DNA from: Bin107 sp965221655
Lineage (GTDB): Bacteria; UBA8248
Length of the DNA: 64,000 bases
Assembly: GCA_965221655.1 (NCBI GenBank)
Contig: OZ244906.1
Location: 1,116,001-1,180,000, forward strand
Direction: 5' to 3'
The notes beneath the pieces are model-generated. The model searched no databases. It was not told where the DNA came from and saw only the letters and a list, made by a program, of their open reading frames with translations. The position numbers were made by a program, and so were the translations under genes. Below are positions 43,011 to 51,640 of the stretch, one piece after another; within the stretch, counting starts at the first letter, position 1, and every line of letters begins with the position of its first letter.

Positions 43011-44717
43011 ATCGCCAGACTTCACGGCCGGCTCACAGGACTGAAGCCCAAGCAAATCAAAGCCCTGGAGAGGCTTTATCGCCGCAAGGCCCTGCCCGGA
43101 CAATGCGTCCACCTCGAGCTCGGACGCGAACTCGCCACCCTCTCACGCGATGTCGCCCGCCAGGTCGGTTTGCTCATCGACCGCCTCGGCGTCGTGCGCT
43201 ACGTCATCGTGGGCGACGCGCGGAGCATCGAAATACCCGAGCTCGGTCGTGCCCGCGCGGGCATGGCGCGGCTGCGGGGTCTGCGCTGCGTACACACCCA
43301 CCTGGACGCTTCCCCGCTCTCTCAGGAAGACCTGACGGACATGGCCCTGCTTCGCCTCGACGCCATGGCGGTTATCGAGGCGCTCGAAGACGGGGAGGCG
43401 GGCCGCTTCCACCTCGCCCACATCACGCCCCGGCCTCCCGGGGAGGAAAACGGAAACGGAACCTCCGCGCGCAGCCGCCCCCCCTGGGAGGTGCAGACGT
43501 TCCCCAGCCTGGAGGCGAGCCGCGTCGACATAGACGCCCTGGTCAACTCGCTCGAAAACGAGTTCGCCCGCTTGCAGAAATCCTCGGTGCGGCTCGAAGA
43601 GGGCGAGCGCGCCCTGCTCGTGCATCTTGACACAGGCGGGAGGAGCGAGCGCTCGAGCGAGGTGGAGTTCGAAGAGCTCTCCCTGCTCACGCGCGCGGCG
43701 GGCTTCATCCCCTGCGGAAAGATTCTCCAGCGCCGCAAAAAGCCCGATCCGCGCTTCGTCATCGGCAAGGGGCGTCTGGCGGAGGCGCTGATGAACTCGA
43801 TGCAGGTGGGCGCCGAAGCACTGTTCTTCTCGAGCGAGCTCACCCCCTCGCAAGTCAAGAATTTATCGGGATTCACCGACCTCAAGATTCTCGACCGCAC
43901 CCAAATCATCCTGGACATCTTCGCCCAGAGGGCCAAGAGCCGCGTGGGCAAACTCCAGGTGGAACTCGCCCTGCTGCGTTACACGCTGCCGCGCATCTCC
44001 TCGCGCCACACCGCGCTCAGCAGGCTCACGGGCGGCATCGGCGGCAGGGGGCCGGGCGAAACCAAGATAGAGATTCACCGCCGCCGCGCGTTCGAGCGCA
44101 TCCGCAGGGTGGAGAGAGAACTCCAAACGCTGCAGAAAAAACGCTCCCAGGGCAGGCGTCTGCGCAGGCGGCGCGAGGTGCCCGTTCTCTCGCTCGTGGG
44201 CTATACCAACGCAGGCAAATCCACCCTCCTCAACGCCCTCACGAACAGCGACGTGGTGGCCGAGGACCGTCTCTTCGCCACCCTGGACACCGCGAGCCGA
44301 AGGCTCAGGCTGCCGCGTGAGCAGGAAGTCGTCATCACCGACACCGTGGGCTTCATCCACGACCTGCCGCAAGAACTCATCGGCGCTTTCCGCTCCACGC
44401 TCGAGGAGTTGAGCGAGGCCGACCTTTTGCTCCACGTCATCGACGCCTCCTCGCCCCACTGCGAGGAAAACCTCTTTTCCGTCGAGAAGATACTGGGCGA
44501 AATCGGCCTTGCGGACACCCCCCGCATCCGCGTGTTCAACAAGATGGATCTGACCGACGAGGTGCGTCTGGCCAACCTGTGCCGCCGCTTCGAGGGGGTC
44601 GCCGTGAGCGGCGCCGACCCCGAAAGCCTGATTCCCCTCGTCGAGGAGGCCGCCCGCCGCCTCGCCCACACGGAAGAGGAATATGAGAGCAGAGAATACC
44701 AGCGCGCCGCGAACTGA
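43011..44717 (+). CDS. hflX: HflX-type ribosome-associated GTPase, start codon unclear
   Basis: This GTPase binds the large ribosomal subunit and splits stalled ribosomes. The central domain has GGIGGRGPGETKIEIHRRRAFERI, and the G domain has G1 VGYTNAGKSTLLNAL, G3 ITDTVGFIHDLP and G4 NKMD. Codons upstream of the first canonical start (TTG at 43170) still encode the family's usual N-terminal sequence: LHGRLTGLKPKQIKALERLYRR from 43020 onward, then LATLSRDVARQVGLLIDR. Yet no ATG, GTG or TTG occurs in frame between the TAG at 42981 and 43170. An ATC at 43011 sits where the family start is expected, nine bases after GGGAG. I mark 43011 as the start by homology, not proof. The stop overlaps the lipoprotein gene. 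Confidence 0.88.
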   Translation: MARLHGRLTGLKPKQIKALERLYRRKALPGQCVHLELGRELATLSRDVARQVGLLIDRLGVVRYVIVGDARSIEIPELGRARAGMARLRGLRCVHTHLDASPLSQEDLTDMALLRLDAMAVIEALEDGEAGRFHLAHITPRPPGEENGNGTSARSRPPWEVQTFPSLEASRVDIDALVNSLENEFARLQKSSVRLEEGERALLVHLDTGGRSERSSEVEFEELSLLTRAAGFIPCGKILQRRKKPDPRFVIGKGRLAEALMNSMQVGAEALFFSSELTPSQVKNLSGFTDLKILDRTQIILDIFAQRAKSRVGKLQVELALLRYTLPRISSRHTALSRLTGGIGGRGPGETKIEIHRRRAFERIRRVERELQTLQKKRSQGRRLRRRREVPVLSLVGYTNAGKSTLLNALTNSDVVAEDRLFATLDTASRRLRLPREQEVVITDTVGFIHDLPQELIGAFRSTLEELSEADLLLHVIDASSPHCEENLFSVEKILGEIGLADTPRIRVFNKMDLTDEVRLANLCRRFEGVAVSGADPESLIPLVEEAARRLAHTEEEYESREYQRAAN

Positions 44718-45339
44718 CCTGCGCGCACTCCTCCCGGCCACCGCCGCGCTTTTGGCTCTCCTGGCTGCAGGCTGCGCCAGTGACGAATCCGCAAGCCCCG
44801 GCCTTTTGGAGAAGACGACGGCCACCGTAAAATCCGCCATCGCCACGACCAACAGGTCCATTGCGAAAGCGGCGATCACCATCTCGGAATACCAGCGCGA
44901 GCAGGCATACGGCCCGCGCGGACGCAAGAAAGAGCAAAGCGCGGGCGCACAAAACCCCGGGGAGGCACAACCCGCGCAGGGCGAATCACGCGCCGCCGCC
45001 CCCGCGTCGTCTCCCGGCGACAGGTTTCCCTCCAGAAATCTCCCCGCGCGCGAGGGAAACGCGCAGGGACAAGCGAGTGCGCGGGCCGAAACTTCGCAAA
45101 AAATTCCCATGCATCCCGCGCAACTCAAAAAGCGCATCCAGGAGGTCGAGCGCGAGCGCCTGCGCTCTCAGGACAGCGCGAGAAGGCGCGAGTTGGCCCT
45201 TGAGCGCAAAAGGCTCGAGGACGCCTTGCAAAGAGCGCAGAGAGAAGAAGCGATTATTCAGGAGATGGAACAACTCCGCCGCAAACTGCGCGACTTGCAA
45301 GACGAATTGCTCGAGCTGCAGCAAAAGGGCGGCGGCTAG
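44683..45339 (+). CDS. Putative lipoprotein with C-terminal coiled coil
   Basis: In this 218-residue protein of unknown function, residues 12-31 form a lipoprotein signal ending in LLAAGC (C31). The middle is low-complexity, rich in Gly, Ala, Gln and Pro. Residues from about 150 to the end (KKRIQEVERERLRSQDSARRRELALERKRLEDAL...LRDLQDELLELQQ) look like a long coiled coil with repeated acidic and basic residues. It is probably anchored to an inner- or outer-membrane leaflet. ATG 44683 overlaps the hflX 3' end by 35 bases and follows AGAGGA. It is convergent with the M16 gene. Confidence 0.75.
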   Translation: MRAENTSAPRTDLRALLPATAALLALLAAGCASDESASPGLLEKTTATVKSAIATTNRSIAKAAITISEYQREQAYGPRGRKKEQSAGAQNPGEAQPAQGESRAAAPASSPGDRFPSRNLPAREGNAQGQASARAETSQKIPMHPAQLKKRIQEVERERLRSQDSARRRELALERKRLEDALQRAQREEAIIQEMEQLRRKLRDLQDELLELQQKGGG

Positions 45340-45344
45340 CGATT

Positions 45345-48143
45345 TCAGGAACCGGGTGAGACGACCACCAGGCATTCCCGCCCCCGCGCCATGAAGCGGC
45401 GTGCGGCTTCCTCTACCTCCTCCCCCCTCACGCCCTCGATACGCGCGATGGATTGCGCGAGCGTCTCCCATCCCAGGTCGTAGGCGAGCGCACCCGCCAG
45501 GTCGGTCGCCCGCGCGGCGGCGCGCTGGTGGCTGCGGGACAAGCCCCCGACGAGGAACGCCTTCGCCCGCTGTAATTCCTCGGGCGCAAGACCCGCCCGC
45601 GCAAGGCGCTCTATCTCCCGGCGTATGAGGTCCACGGCCGCCGTCTCCCTGCCCGGCAGCGTGGCCGCGTAGATCGAGACGACACCCGCATCCAGAGAAT
45701 CATGCGATGAGGCGCTCACGTCGTAGGCGAGGCCGCGCTTCTCGCGCAACTCGAAGAAGAGCCTTCCGCCCTGGCTGCCGAGGACCGTGCAGGCAACGGC
45801 GAGTGCGTGCCGCGCGGGGTCGTGAAACGTCGCTCCCGGAAACGCCATGTGGACGTGGCTCTGCGACGCTCCCTCGACCACATACGCCCGAAAGCGCCCC
45901 CTCGCGGGCACCCTGGGCGGGGCGGGAGCGGGAGCGGGCGTTTTTTCGCAAACCTCCCGCGCCCAGGGCGCCAGCATGTCGGGGAGGCGTTCTTCAAAAA
46001 ACGCCGCGTCGAAATTCCCAGCCACCGCGAGGATGAGATGCGCGGGCAACGCCCGCCTGCGCCACTCGCTCCGCAAGACCCTCGGGGTGAAAGAAGCCAT
46101 CGTCTCGCGCGTTCCGAGCGGGTGGCGGCCCAGCGGGTGTCTGCCGTAGAGGAGTTGATACCCCTTGAAGCGGCAGTATTGCCCCAGGTCATCCAGTTCG
46201 CTGTCGCGCTCCGCGTCGAGCTCCGCTCTGTTGAACTCCACGTCGTCCGGGTCGAAAGCGGGTGCGGAGAGGACTTCCACGAGCACATCGAGCACGCGGG
46301 GCAGCACCGCGCTCAGCCCCGAGGCGTTCAGCCCGAAGGTGTTTCGGCCCGAAAATCCGCCGATGCTCGCCCCCAGAGCCTCCACCTCCCGCGTAAGGGC
46401 GAGCGAGGAACGACGCCTGCTCGCCAGGGGGGCGACCGAAGTCATCAGCGCGTAGAGACCCGCCCGGCGCGCGGATTCGCTTCTTTGTCCACCCGGGAAC
46501 ACCGCCCGCAGGGCGAAGACGCGCGGGCCGCCGTCGGGCAGCATGATCAACCGCCCCCCGCCCGGAAGCCCCATCTGCGTCGGCTCGGCCTTGGGCTTCG
46601 CACGTCGTGCGCCGCGCTTCGTACTCCTGGCTTCAAGAAGCGGGGGCGCAGACGGGGAGGCAGGCGGCTCTGTGCGTGCCTGCGGCGCGGGGCGCGCATC
46701 TGCACCTGCCTCGAATGCGCTGCGTATCGCCTTGTGCATCTTGCGGGCGTCGATTCCCCGCCCGGCGGGGAAAAACGCACCCGCGGTCAGCCGCGCGGGC
46801 TTGAAGTAGCGTCGCGCCGCCGCCGATACGGCGCGGGCGTCGACGGCCAGCACCTTGCGCACGTAGTCGAGATGATAATCCGCATCGCCCGTGATCAGCG
46901 CGGAATAACCCGCGAGACGCGCGCGGCCCGTCATGCTCTCACGCCGAAACTCCATGCCCGTCAGATAATTCACCCGCACCTTCTCGAGTTCTTCCGGCGT
47001 AGCGGGCGCATCCCGGGCGATGTCTCTCGCCACCTCGAGGATTTGCGCAATCGCGCGCCGTGCGTTTTCGGGCGCCGCGTAGCCACCCAGAAAGAACAGG
47101 CCCGGCCCGCCGGAGAAACACGCCTCGGCGGAGGCGTCGAACATCAGCCCCTCCTGCATGCACAGACGCTCGTAGAGGCGCGAGCTCTCCCCCGCCCCCA
47201 GAACGCTGGCGAGCACCTCCAGCGCGGGTGCGTCGGGGTGGGTGAGGGGAGGAATCGCAAAGGCGAGGTCCAGATGCGCCGTTCCCGAGCGTCCACGCCG
47301 CACGACGACGCGCGGCCCGGGCTTCGCCGGAGCAGGCGCGGGAACCTTTCTCGCCCTGTGAGGCCGGGGCTTCGGCCACTTGGCGAGCAGGCGCCTTTGC
47401 GTCCTGCGCAGGATTTTTTTGATGCGGGAGACCTCAAAGGCGCCCGCAAACACCAAAATGGCCGAAGCCGGCGCGTAGAATGCGCGGTGATACGCCTCGA
47501 GTGCCTGCGCGCCGATGCGCCGCAAACTTCGCCGCGTACCCAGAACGGAGTGTCCGTAGGGATGGCGGCGGCCGTAGGCCGCGCGGTACAGATGAAGCTG
47601 CAAGAGGTGTTCGGGCTGCTCAAAGGCGCGGTTGCGCTCGGTGATGATGACCTCTCTTTCGCGCCGCACCTCCTCTTCGTCGAACCGCGGCCACCAAAGG
47701 GCGTCCAGGAGTGCCTCCAGACACCCCTCGAACGCGCCGGGCATGGCTATCAGGTCGTAATGGGTGGACTCGCTCGTCGTGTAGGCGTTCACGTCGCCGC
47801 CCGCGGCCTCGGCCATGGAGGCCAGCTCCCCCACCCCCAGGGTTTCGGAACCCTTGAAGATCATGTGTTCGAGAAAATGAGAAACGCCCTCGAGCGGTTC
47901 GCTCTCCGTCAGGCTGCCGACGGGAAACCACGCCTGCACGCTCACCGCGGGGGCCGAGGCGTCGGGCAGAAAAAGGCAGAGCGGGCATCCTCTCGCACGG
48001 GAGACGAGAGGCTTCGCGTCCCGGATGAATTCTTGGGCCATGTTTGTTTGCGGTTCCGCCATCTTGTCGAACGGGTCGGCTTCGCTCCGGACGCAATCGG
48101 GAAGCAGCGCATCTCTTGACTTCCAGGGAGCGGAGCGTATCAT
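45345..48143 (-). CDS. M16-family zinc metallopeptidase with two M16 modules
   Basis: This is a 932-residue inverzincin. The N-terminal module has the inverted zinc motif SHFLEHMIFKG (H89-F-L-E92-H93), and EREVIITERNR about 75 residues later provides the third ligand. The second module after residue 510 keeps the fold (RAVFPGGQRSESARRAGLYALMTS, YGRHPLGRHPLGT, ELREKRGLAYDVSASS) but lacks HxxEH, so it is the usual inactive half. A Pro/Ala-rich linker separates the modules (about 470-510). Such fused M16 proteins (PqqL/pitrilysin style) degrade peptides in the cell or periplasm; no signal peptide is clear. The start ATG 48141-48143 has GAGGGG just upstream but internal ATGs at 48062 and 48041 are possible. 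Confidence 0.87.
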   Translation of the reverse strand: MIRSAPWKSRDALLPDCVRSEADPFDKMAEPQTNMAQEFIRDAKPLVSRARGCPLCLFLPDASAPAVSVQAWFPVGSLTESEPLEGVSHFLEHMIFKGSETLGVGELASMAEAAGGDVNAYTTSESTHYDLIAMPGAFEGCLEALLDALWWPRFDEEEVRREREVIITERNRAFEQPEHLLQLHLYRAAYGRRHPYGHSVLGTRRSLRRIGAQALEAYHRAFYAPASAILVFAGAFEVSRIKKILRRTQRRLLAKWPKPRPHRARKVPAPAPAKPGPRVVVRRGRSGTAHLDLAFAIPPLTHPDAPALEVLASVLGAGESSRLYERLCMQEGLMFDASAEACFSGGPGLFFLGGYAAPENARRAIAQILEVARDIARDAPATPEELEKVRVNYLTGMEFRRESMTGRARLAGYSALITGDADYHLDYVRKVLAVDARAVSAAARRYFKPARLTAGAFFPAGRGIDARKMHKAIRSAFEAGADARPAPQARTEPPASPSAPPLLEARSTKRGARRAKPKAEPTQMGLPGGGRLIMLPDGGPRVFALRAVFPGGQRSESARRAGLYALMTSVAPLASRRRSSLALTREVEALGASIGGFSGRNTFGLNASGLSAVLPRVLDVLVEVLSAPAFDPDDVEFNRAELDAERDSELDDLGQYCRFKGYQLLYGRHPLGRHPLGTRETMASFTPRVLRSEWRRRALPAHLILAVAGNFDAAFFEERLPDMLAPWAREVCEKTPAPAPAPPRVPARGRFRAYVVEGASQSHVHMAFPGATFHDPARHALAVACTVLGSQGGRLFFELREKRGLAYDVSASSHDSLDAGVVSIYAATLPGRETAAVDLIRREIERLARAGLAPEELQRAKAFLVGGLSRSHQRAAARATDLAGALAYDLGWETLAQSIARIEGVRGEEVEEAARRFMARGRECLVVVSPGS

Positions 48144-48243
48144 CTCCCCTCGGCAAAGTCATGCGGCACGACGCGGGTAGACCTCCGCGCCGCGCCTGCA
48201 ACCTCCTTGAACGGTGAATGCGCATCTCGAATGGGGGCCACCC

Positions 48244-48585
48244 GTGGAACACATCAAAAGGCACGTCTTCGTTTGCATCAACCAGCGTCCGCCGAACCAT
48301 CCCATGGGTTGCTGCCAAACCAAGGGCAGCATCGAGGTCGCCCAGGCGATCACGGAAGCCATCGGCTCGGATGAGGACCTCTCCGCGGACACGGCCATGG
48401 CGGGAGCGACCTGCCTGGGTCCTTGCACGATGGGCCCCACCATCGTCGTCTACCCCGAAGGGGTATGGTACACGGGCGTCAAGACCGAGGACGTTCCCGA
48501 ACTCATCTCAGAGCATCTGAAAAACGGCCGCCCCGTCGAAAGGCTGCGGCTCAGGCTCCCCGGCAACGCTGAGAGCGACGATTAG
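48244..48585 (+). CDS. Thioredoxin-like [2Fe-2S] ferredoxin
   Basis: In this 113-residue thioredoxin-fold ferredoxin, cluster cysteines are in VFVCINQRPP, MGCCQTKG and TCLGPC, matching the C-x(n)-CC...C-x3-C order of the 2Fe-2S family. The GPTIVVYPEGVWYTGVKTEDVPELISEHL tail is characteristic. It serves as an electron carrier or cluster donor. GTG 48244 is chosen for its GGGGG site; an in-frame GTG at 48214 is possible. The UxaA-type genes begin 21 bases after it. Confidence 0.85.
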   Translation: MEHIKRHVFVCINQRPPNHPMGCCQTKGSIEVAQAITEAIGSDEDLSADTAMAGATCLGPCTMGPTIVVYPEGVWYTGVKTEDVPELISEHLKNGRPVERLRLRLPGNAESDD

Positions 48586-48606
48586 AACCCACACGGAGAC
48601 CGCACG

Positions 48607-48879
48607 ATGAGCCGCGGGCTGACGATGCACCCCAGGGACAACGTCGCCACCGTGCTGGAGGATGTGGCTCCCGCGCAAAGCATCGACATCGAGGGCGGCG
48701 AGAAGGCGTTCGCCATCCGCGCAGCGGAGTCAATTCCCTTCGGCCACAAGATCGCCCTGCGCAAAATCGCCGCGAACGCGAAGGTGCGCAAATACGGCGA
48801 GACCATCGGCATCGCCACACGGGACATTCCACGGGGCAGCCACGTGCACGTCCACAACCTCAAGAGCACGAGGGGCTGA
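48607..48879 (+). CDS. UxaA-type dehydratase small (SAF-domain) subunit
   Basis: This 90-residue protein is equivalent to the N-terminal SAF domain of altronate/galactarate dehydratases and to SuyA-like small subunits. The sequence LTMHPRDNVATVLEDVAPAQ and KIALRKIAANAKVRKYGETIGIATRDIPRGSHVHVHNL is typical of SAF domains that bind the sugar acid. ATG 48607 follows GGAGACC. The large subunit begins three bases after this stop, so the two genes are translated together as one split enzyme. Confidence 0.85.
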   Translation: MSRGLTMHPRDNVATVLEDVAPAQSIDIEGGEKAFAIRAAESIPFGHKIALRKIAANAKVRKYGETIGIATRDIPRGSHVHVHNLKSTRG

Positions 48880-48881
48880 GA

Positions 48882-50060
48882 GTGCCGCGCAAAAAGGCCA
48901 CACCCACCTTTTTGGGCTACAGAAGGCCCGCGGGTCCTCCGGGTGGTCGAAACCATCTCGCCATCGTCAGCGGAATGGACAACTCCAACCCCATCGTGCG
49001 CAGAATCGGTGCGCTGGTAGCAGACGCCACCCCCGTCAACACCTCGTTCGGACGTGCGCTCATGGGCGAGGACGAAGCGCAGCACTGGCGGGTGATGGGG
49101 CACACGGCAGCCCACCCGAACGTGGGGGCCGCCATCGTCGTGAGCCTCGAGCCCCGAAGCGCGGACGCCATCGCCGAGGTCGCCGCCAAGGCCTCTCCGT
49201 GGATGCCCGTCGAGTCCGTGAACATCCAGGAGGTCGGCGGTACCCTCAGCACCACCGCCCACGTCGTGCAGCTCGCCACGAAGCTCTCCGCCCACCTCTC
49301 TACGGCCAGGCGGGTGCGCTGCGAGCTGGGCGAGCTCACCATCGGGGCCGAGTGCGGCGGTTCGGACACGACCAGCGGAGTCATCTCGAACCCCGTGTCG
49401 GGCATGGTGGCCGACAGGGTGGTCGAGGCGGGAGGCTCGGTCATCTTCTCGGAAACGCTCGAAATCGTGGGCGCGGAACACCTGCTTGCCCGCCGGGCGG
49501 CGGACAGAGAGACGGCCCGCAGAATCATTGCTTCCACGAAGCGCGCCCTCGATTACGCCGAAAGCCTGGGGGTGGACTTCATCGGCTCGAATCCCGCACC
49601 GGACAACATTCGAGGCGGCCTCTCCTCCATCGAGGAAAAAAGCCTGGGCGCCATCAAGAAGGCGGGCAGCCACCCCATCGTCGAGGTCGTGGGCGTGGGC
49701 GAGCGTCCGGGAAGAAGGGGTGTCATCTTCGCCGACGCCCCCTGTGCGGGAGTGGAGAACATCTCTTCCATTGCGGCCAGCGGTGCGCAGGCCATCATCT
49801 TCTCGACGGGAATCGGCAACCCCATCGGACACCCCGTCTCCCCCACCATCAAGGTGACGGGCAACCCCCGCACCGCGCGCACGATGGCCGAGAACGTAGA
49901 CGTGGACATCAGCGGCGTCATGGAGGGGACGATGGGCATCGAGGAAGCCCGCGACGCACTCGAGCGCGAACTCCTCGCCGTGATGAGCGGAAAGCTGACG
50001 ACTTCCGAACTCCTCGGTGAAACCGAGGTCACGGTAAGCCGCGCCGCACTCAGCCTCTAA
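48882..50060 (+). CDS. UxaA-type dehydratase large subunit
   Basis: This 392-residue protein has the altronate/galactarate dehydratase core and resembles (2R)-sulfolactate sulfo-lyase large subunits. Motifs are CELGELTIGAECGGSDTTSGVISNP, GGSVIFSETLEIVGAEHLLARRA and FADAPCAGVENISSIAASGAQ, with conserved cysteines and acidic residues for metal or iron-sulfur binding. The start is GTG at 48882 with AGGGG before it. It could dehydrate a sugar acid or release sulfite; the sequence does not decide. The ferredoxin upstream and AhpD-like protein downstream (opposite strand) frame it. Confidence 0.86.
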   Translation: MPRKKATPTFLGYRRPAGPPGGRNHLAIVSGMDNSNPIVRRIGALVADATPVNTSFGRALMGEDEAQHWRVMGHTAAHPNVGAAIVVSLEPRSADAIAEVAAKASPWMPVESVNIQEVGGTLSTTAHVVQLATKLSAHLSTARRVRCELGELTIGAECGGSDTTSGVISNPVSGMVADRVVEAGGSVIFSETLEIVGAEHLLARRAADRETARRIIASTKRALDYAESLGVDFIGSNPAPDNIRGGLSSIEEKSLGAIKKAGSHPIVEVVGVGERPGRRGVIFADAPCAGVENISSIAASGAQAIIFSTGIGNPIGHPVSPTIKVTGNPRTARTMAENVDVDISGVMEGTMGIEEARDALERELLAVMSGKLTTSELLGETEVTVSRAALSL

Positions 50061-50087
50061 ACCTCTAAAGCCGGGGCGGACCTCACA

Positions 50088-50104
50088 CGGCGCGACGCGC
50101 GCCG
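50088..50104. repeat. GC-rich perfect inverted repeat after the UxaA gene
   Basis: CGGCGCG and CGCGCCG surround a three-base loop between convergent genes. There is no T run, so it is a weak candidate for transcript termination only. Confidence 0.4.
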
Positions 50105-50105
50105 C

Positions 50106-50618
50106 CTAAAACCCCATTCCCACGATCAGCCTGTTCCAGGCGTTGATGAGCGCGACGACGCCGAGAAGTTCTACGATTTCTTTTTCCGAGTAGTGGGCCT
50201 GGAGGTTCTGAAAAGTCTCCTCCGACACCACCACCCCCTGCGTGCTCTCCTCGCACAGACGCAGCGCCGCCTTCTCCTTCTCATCGAACAGGTCGCTCGC
50301 GGAGCCTTCCTGCGCCGCCTTTCCCTTCTCGGGGCTCACCCCGTGCATCCGCGCCATGTTCGCGTGCATGTTCGTGCAGAAGTGGCAGCCGTTCAGTACG
50401 GAGGCGCGAATGTTCAACACCTCCTTGAAACCCACGTCGATCTCGCCGGGGCCGTCCGCCACCGTGGTCAGACCCAGCAGGGAACGCAGAAAATCCGGCT
50501 TGTGGGCCAATGCCTTGACCGGCGGAATCACGACGCCGAACTGCTTTTGCAAATTCTCCATGATGCGCTTGGCGGACGCTTCCGCCTGTTCGGGTTCCAG
50601 CTGGGAAATCCTCGGCAT
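50106..50618 (-). CDS. Carboxymuconolactone decarboxylase-like (AhpD-fold) protein
   Basis: This 170-residue helical protein has the AhpD active motif in SVLNGCHFCTNMHANMA (C-x2-C with the following His). That is the redox-active form of the CMD family, linked to peroxidase or thiol reduction rather than classic decarboxylation. ATG 50616-50618 follows AAGGAGG. It lies between the convergent UxaA gene and the divergent CoA-transferase gene. Confidence 0.87.
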   Translation of the reverse strand: MPRISQLEPEQAEASAKRIMENLQKQFGVVIPPVKALAHKPDFLRSLLGLTTVADGPGEIDVGFKEVLNIRASVLNGCHFCTNMHANMARMHGVSPEKGKAAQEGSASDLFDEKEKAALRLCEESTQGVVVSEETFQNLQAHYSEKEIVELLGVVALINAWNRLIVGMGF

Positions 50619-50827
50619 TCTGGCCTCCTTCCATCGAATCGCTCGGACGTGTAGCGGCACAAGGAGAGCGCACTTGCGGCTCCGTGTGCCCTTTGGGCTA
50701 TTTACGCCACCCCGCTGCTTTGGTCAACGAACGCGAAACGCGGCGGCAGCGGCAGGCGCGCGGCGCCGCGTTCTGCTAAACTGCCGCGCGAGCAGATTTT
50801 TTCGCCCCGCAAACGGACGAGAGGCCC

Positions 50828-51640
50828 ATGAGCAAGCGCGTTTCCTTGCAACAAGCCGCCTCCCTCATTCAGGACGGAGACGCCCTGAGCATCGGCGGCA
50901 CCCTCCTCCACAGAACGCCCGCCGCCCTCGTGCGCGAAATCGCGCGCATGGGCCGCAAGGGTCTCACCCTCATCAAACCCTCCCCGGGCTATGACGCCGA
51001 CCTTCTCTGCGCGGCGGGTGCGGTGGAGCGGGTGGTGAGCGGCATCGTGACCTTCGAGGCGGAGCTCGGCCTGGCGCCCAACTACCGCAAGGCCATTGAG
51101 AAGGGGTTGACCGGCCTCACCGAACACGCCTGAGCGAGCGTGCTCGCTGGGCTGCGGGCCGCAGCCTACGGCATCCCCTTTCAGCCCATCCGCGGCTTCG
51201 AGGGAAGCGACATCCCCGAGCAAAGCGGCATCTTTACGATTCGCGACCCCTACACCGATGAGGAACTCTACGCGATTCCCGCCATGAAACCCGACTGGGC
51301 GCTGATTCACGTCCAAAAATCAGACGCCCGGGGCAACGCGCAAATCCTGGGCAACCGCCACTTCGACGTGGAGATGACGCGTGCGGCGCAAAAAGGGGTC
51401 ATCCTCACGACCGAGGAAATCGTGGAACCTGAAGAGCTCGCCGCCGAACCCGAACGCACGGCCATACCGGACTTTCTCGTCGCGGCGGTGGTGGAAGCGC
51501 CCGGCGGCGCCGCGCCGTGCAGCTGCCACCCCCACTACGGGGTCGACAAGGCGGAGATGGAACGCTACATGCGCCTCACGCGGGAGGCGGACGGCCTGGC
51601 CGCATACCTGGAGAGCACCGACCGCGCGGAGGCGCGATGA
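50828..51640 (+). CDS. CoA-transferase alpha subunit interrupted by an in-frame UGA
   Basis: This family I CoA-transferase alpha subunit (GctA/IpdA-like) has a reading frame that is otherwise complete, 271 codons including the UGA and the stop. It starts MSKRVSLQQAASLIQDGDALSIGG at ATG 50828 and continues to the ATGA overlap with the beta gene at 51637. TGA at 51131-51133 lies in the same frame, between GLTEHA and ASVLAGLRAAAYGIPF. Everything after it (IRGFEGSDIPEQSG, AIPAMKPDWALIHVQKSDARGNA, VVEAPGGAAPCSCHP) is intact family sequence. Possibilities are a fresh nonsense mutation, assembly error, restart at GTG 51140, or UGA read as selenocysteine. Two perfect hairpins follow the UGA. Confidence 0.8.
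51133..51166 (+). other. Two tandem perfect hairpins directly after the in-frame UGA
   Basis: Hairpin 1 (51133-51148) pairs AGCGAGC with GCTCGCT around GT and starts in the UGA codon itself. Hairpin 2 (51150-51166) pairs GGCTGCG with CGCAGCC around GGC, its loop 23 bases after the UGA. Size, loop and distance of hairpin 2 fit what I recall of the bacterial SECIS pattern, though GC-rich DNA makes such stems common. Confidence 0.45.

Noticed and set aside
42958..43044. Upstream ORF of 28 codons before hflX
   Set aside because: It lacks a ribosome site and overlaps the conserved HflX N-terminal codons in another frame.
45807..48119. 770-codon plus-strand frame
   Set aside because: Antisense shadow of the M16 peptidase gene, whose minus-strand reading has HFLEH and full family sequence.
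50088..50104. Intrinsic terminator for the UxaA gene
   Set aside because: The stem is perfect but there is no T run on either strand.
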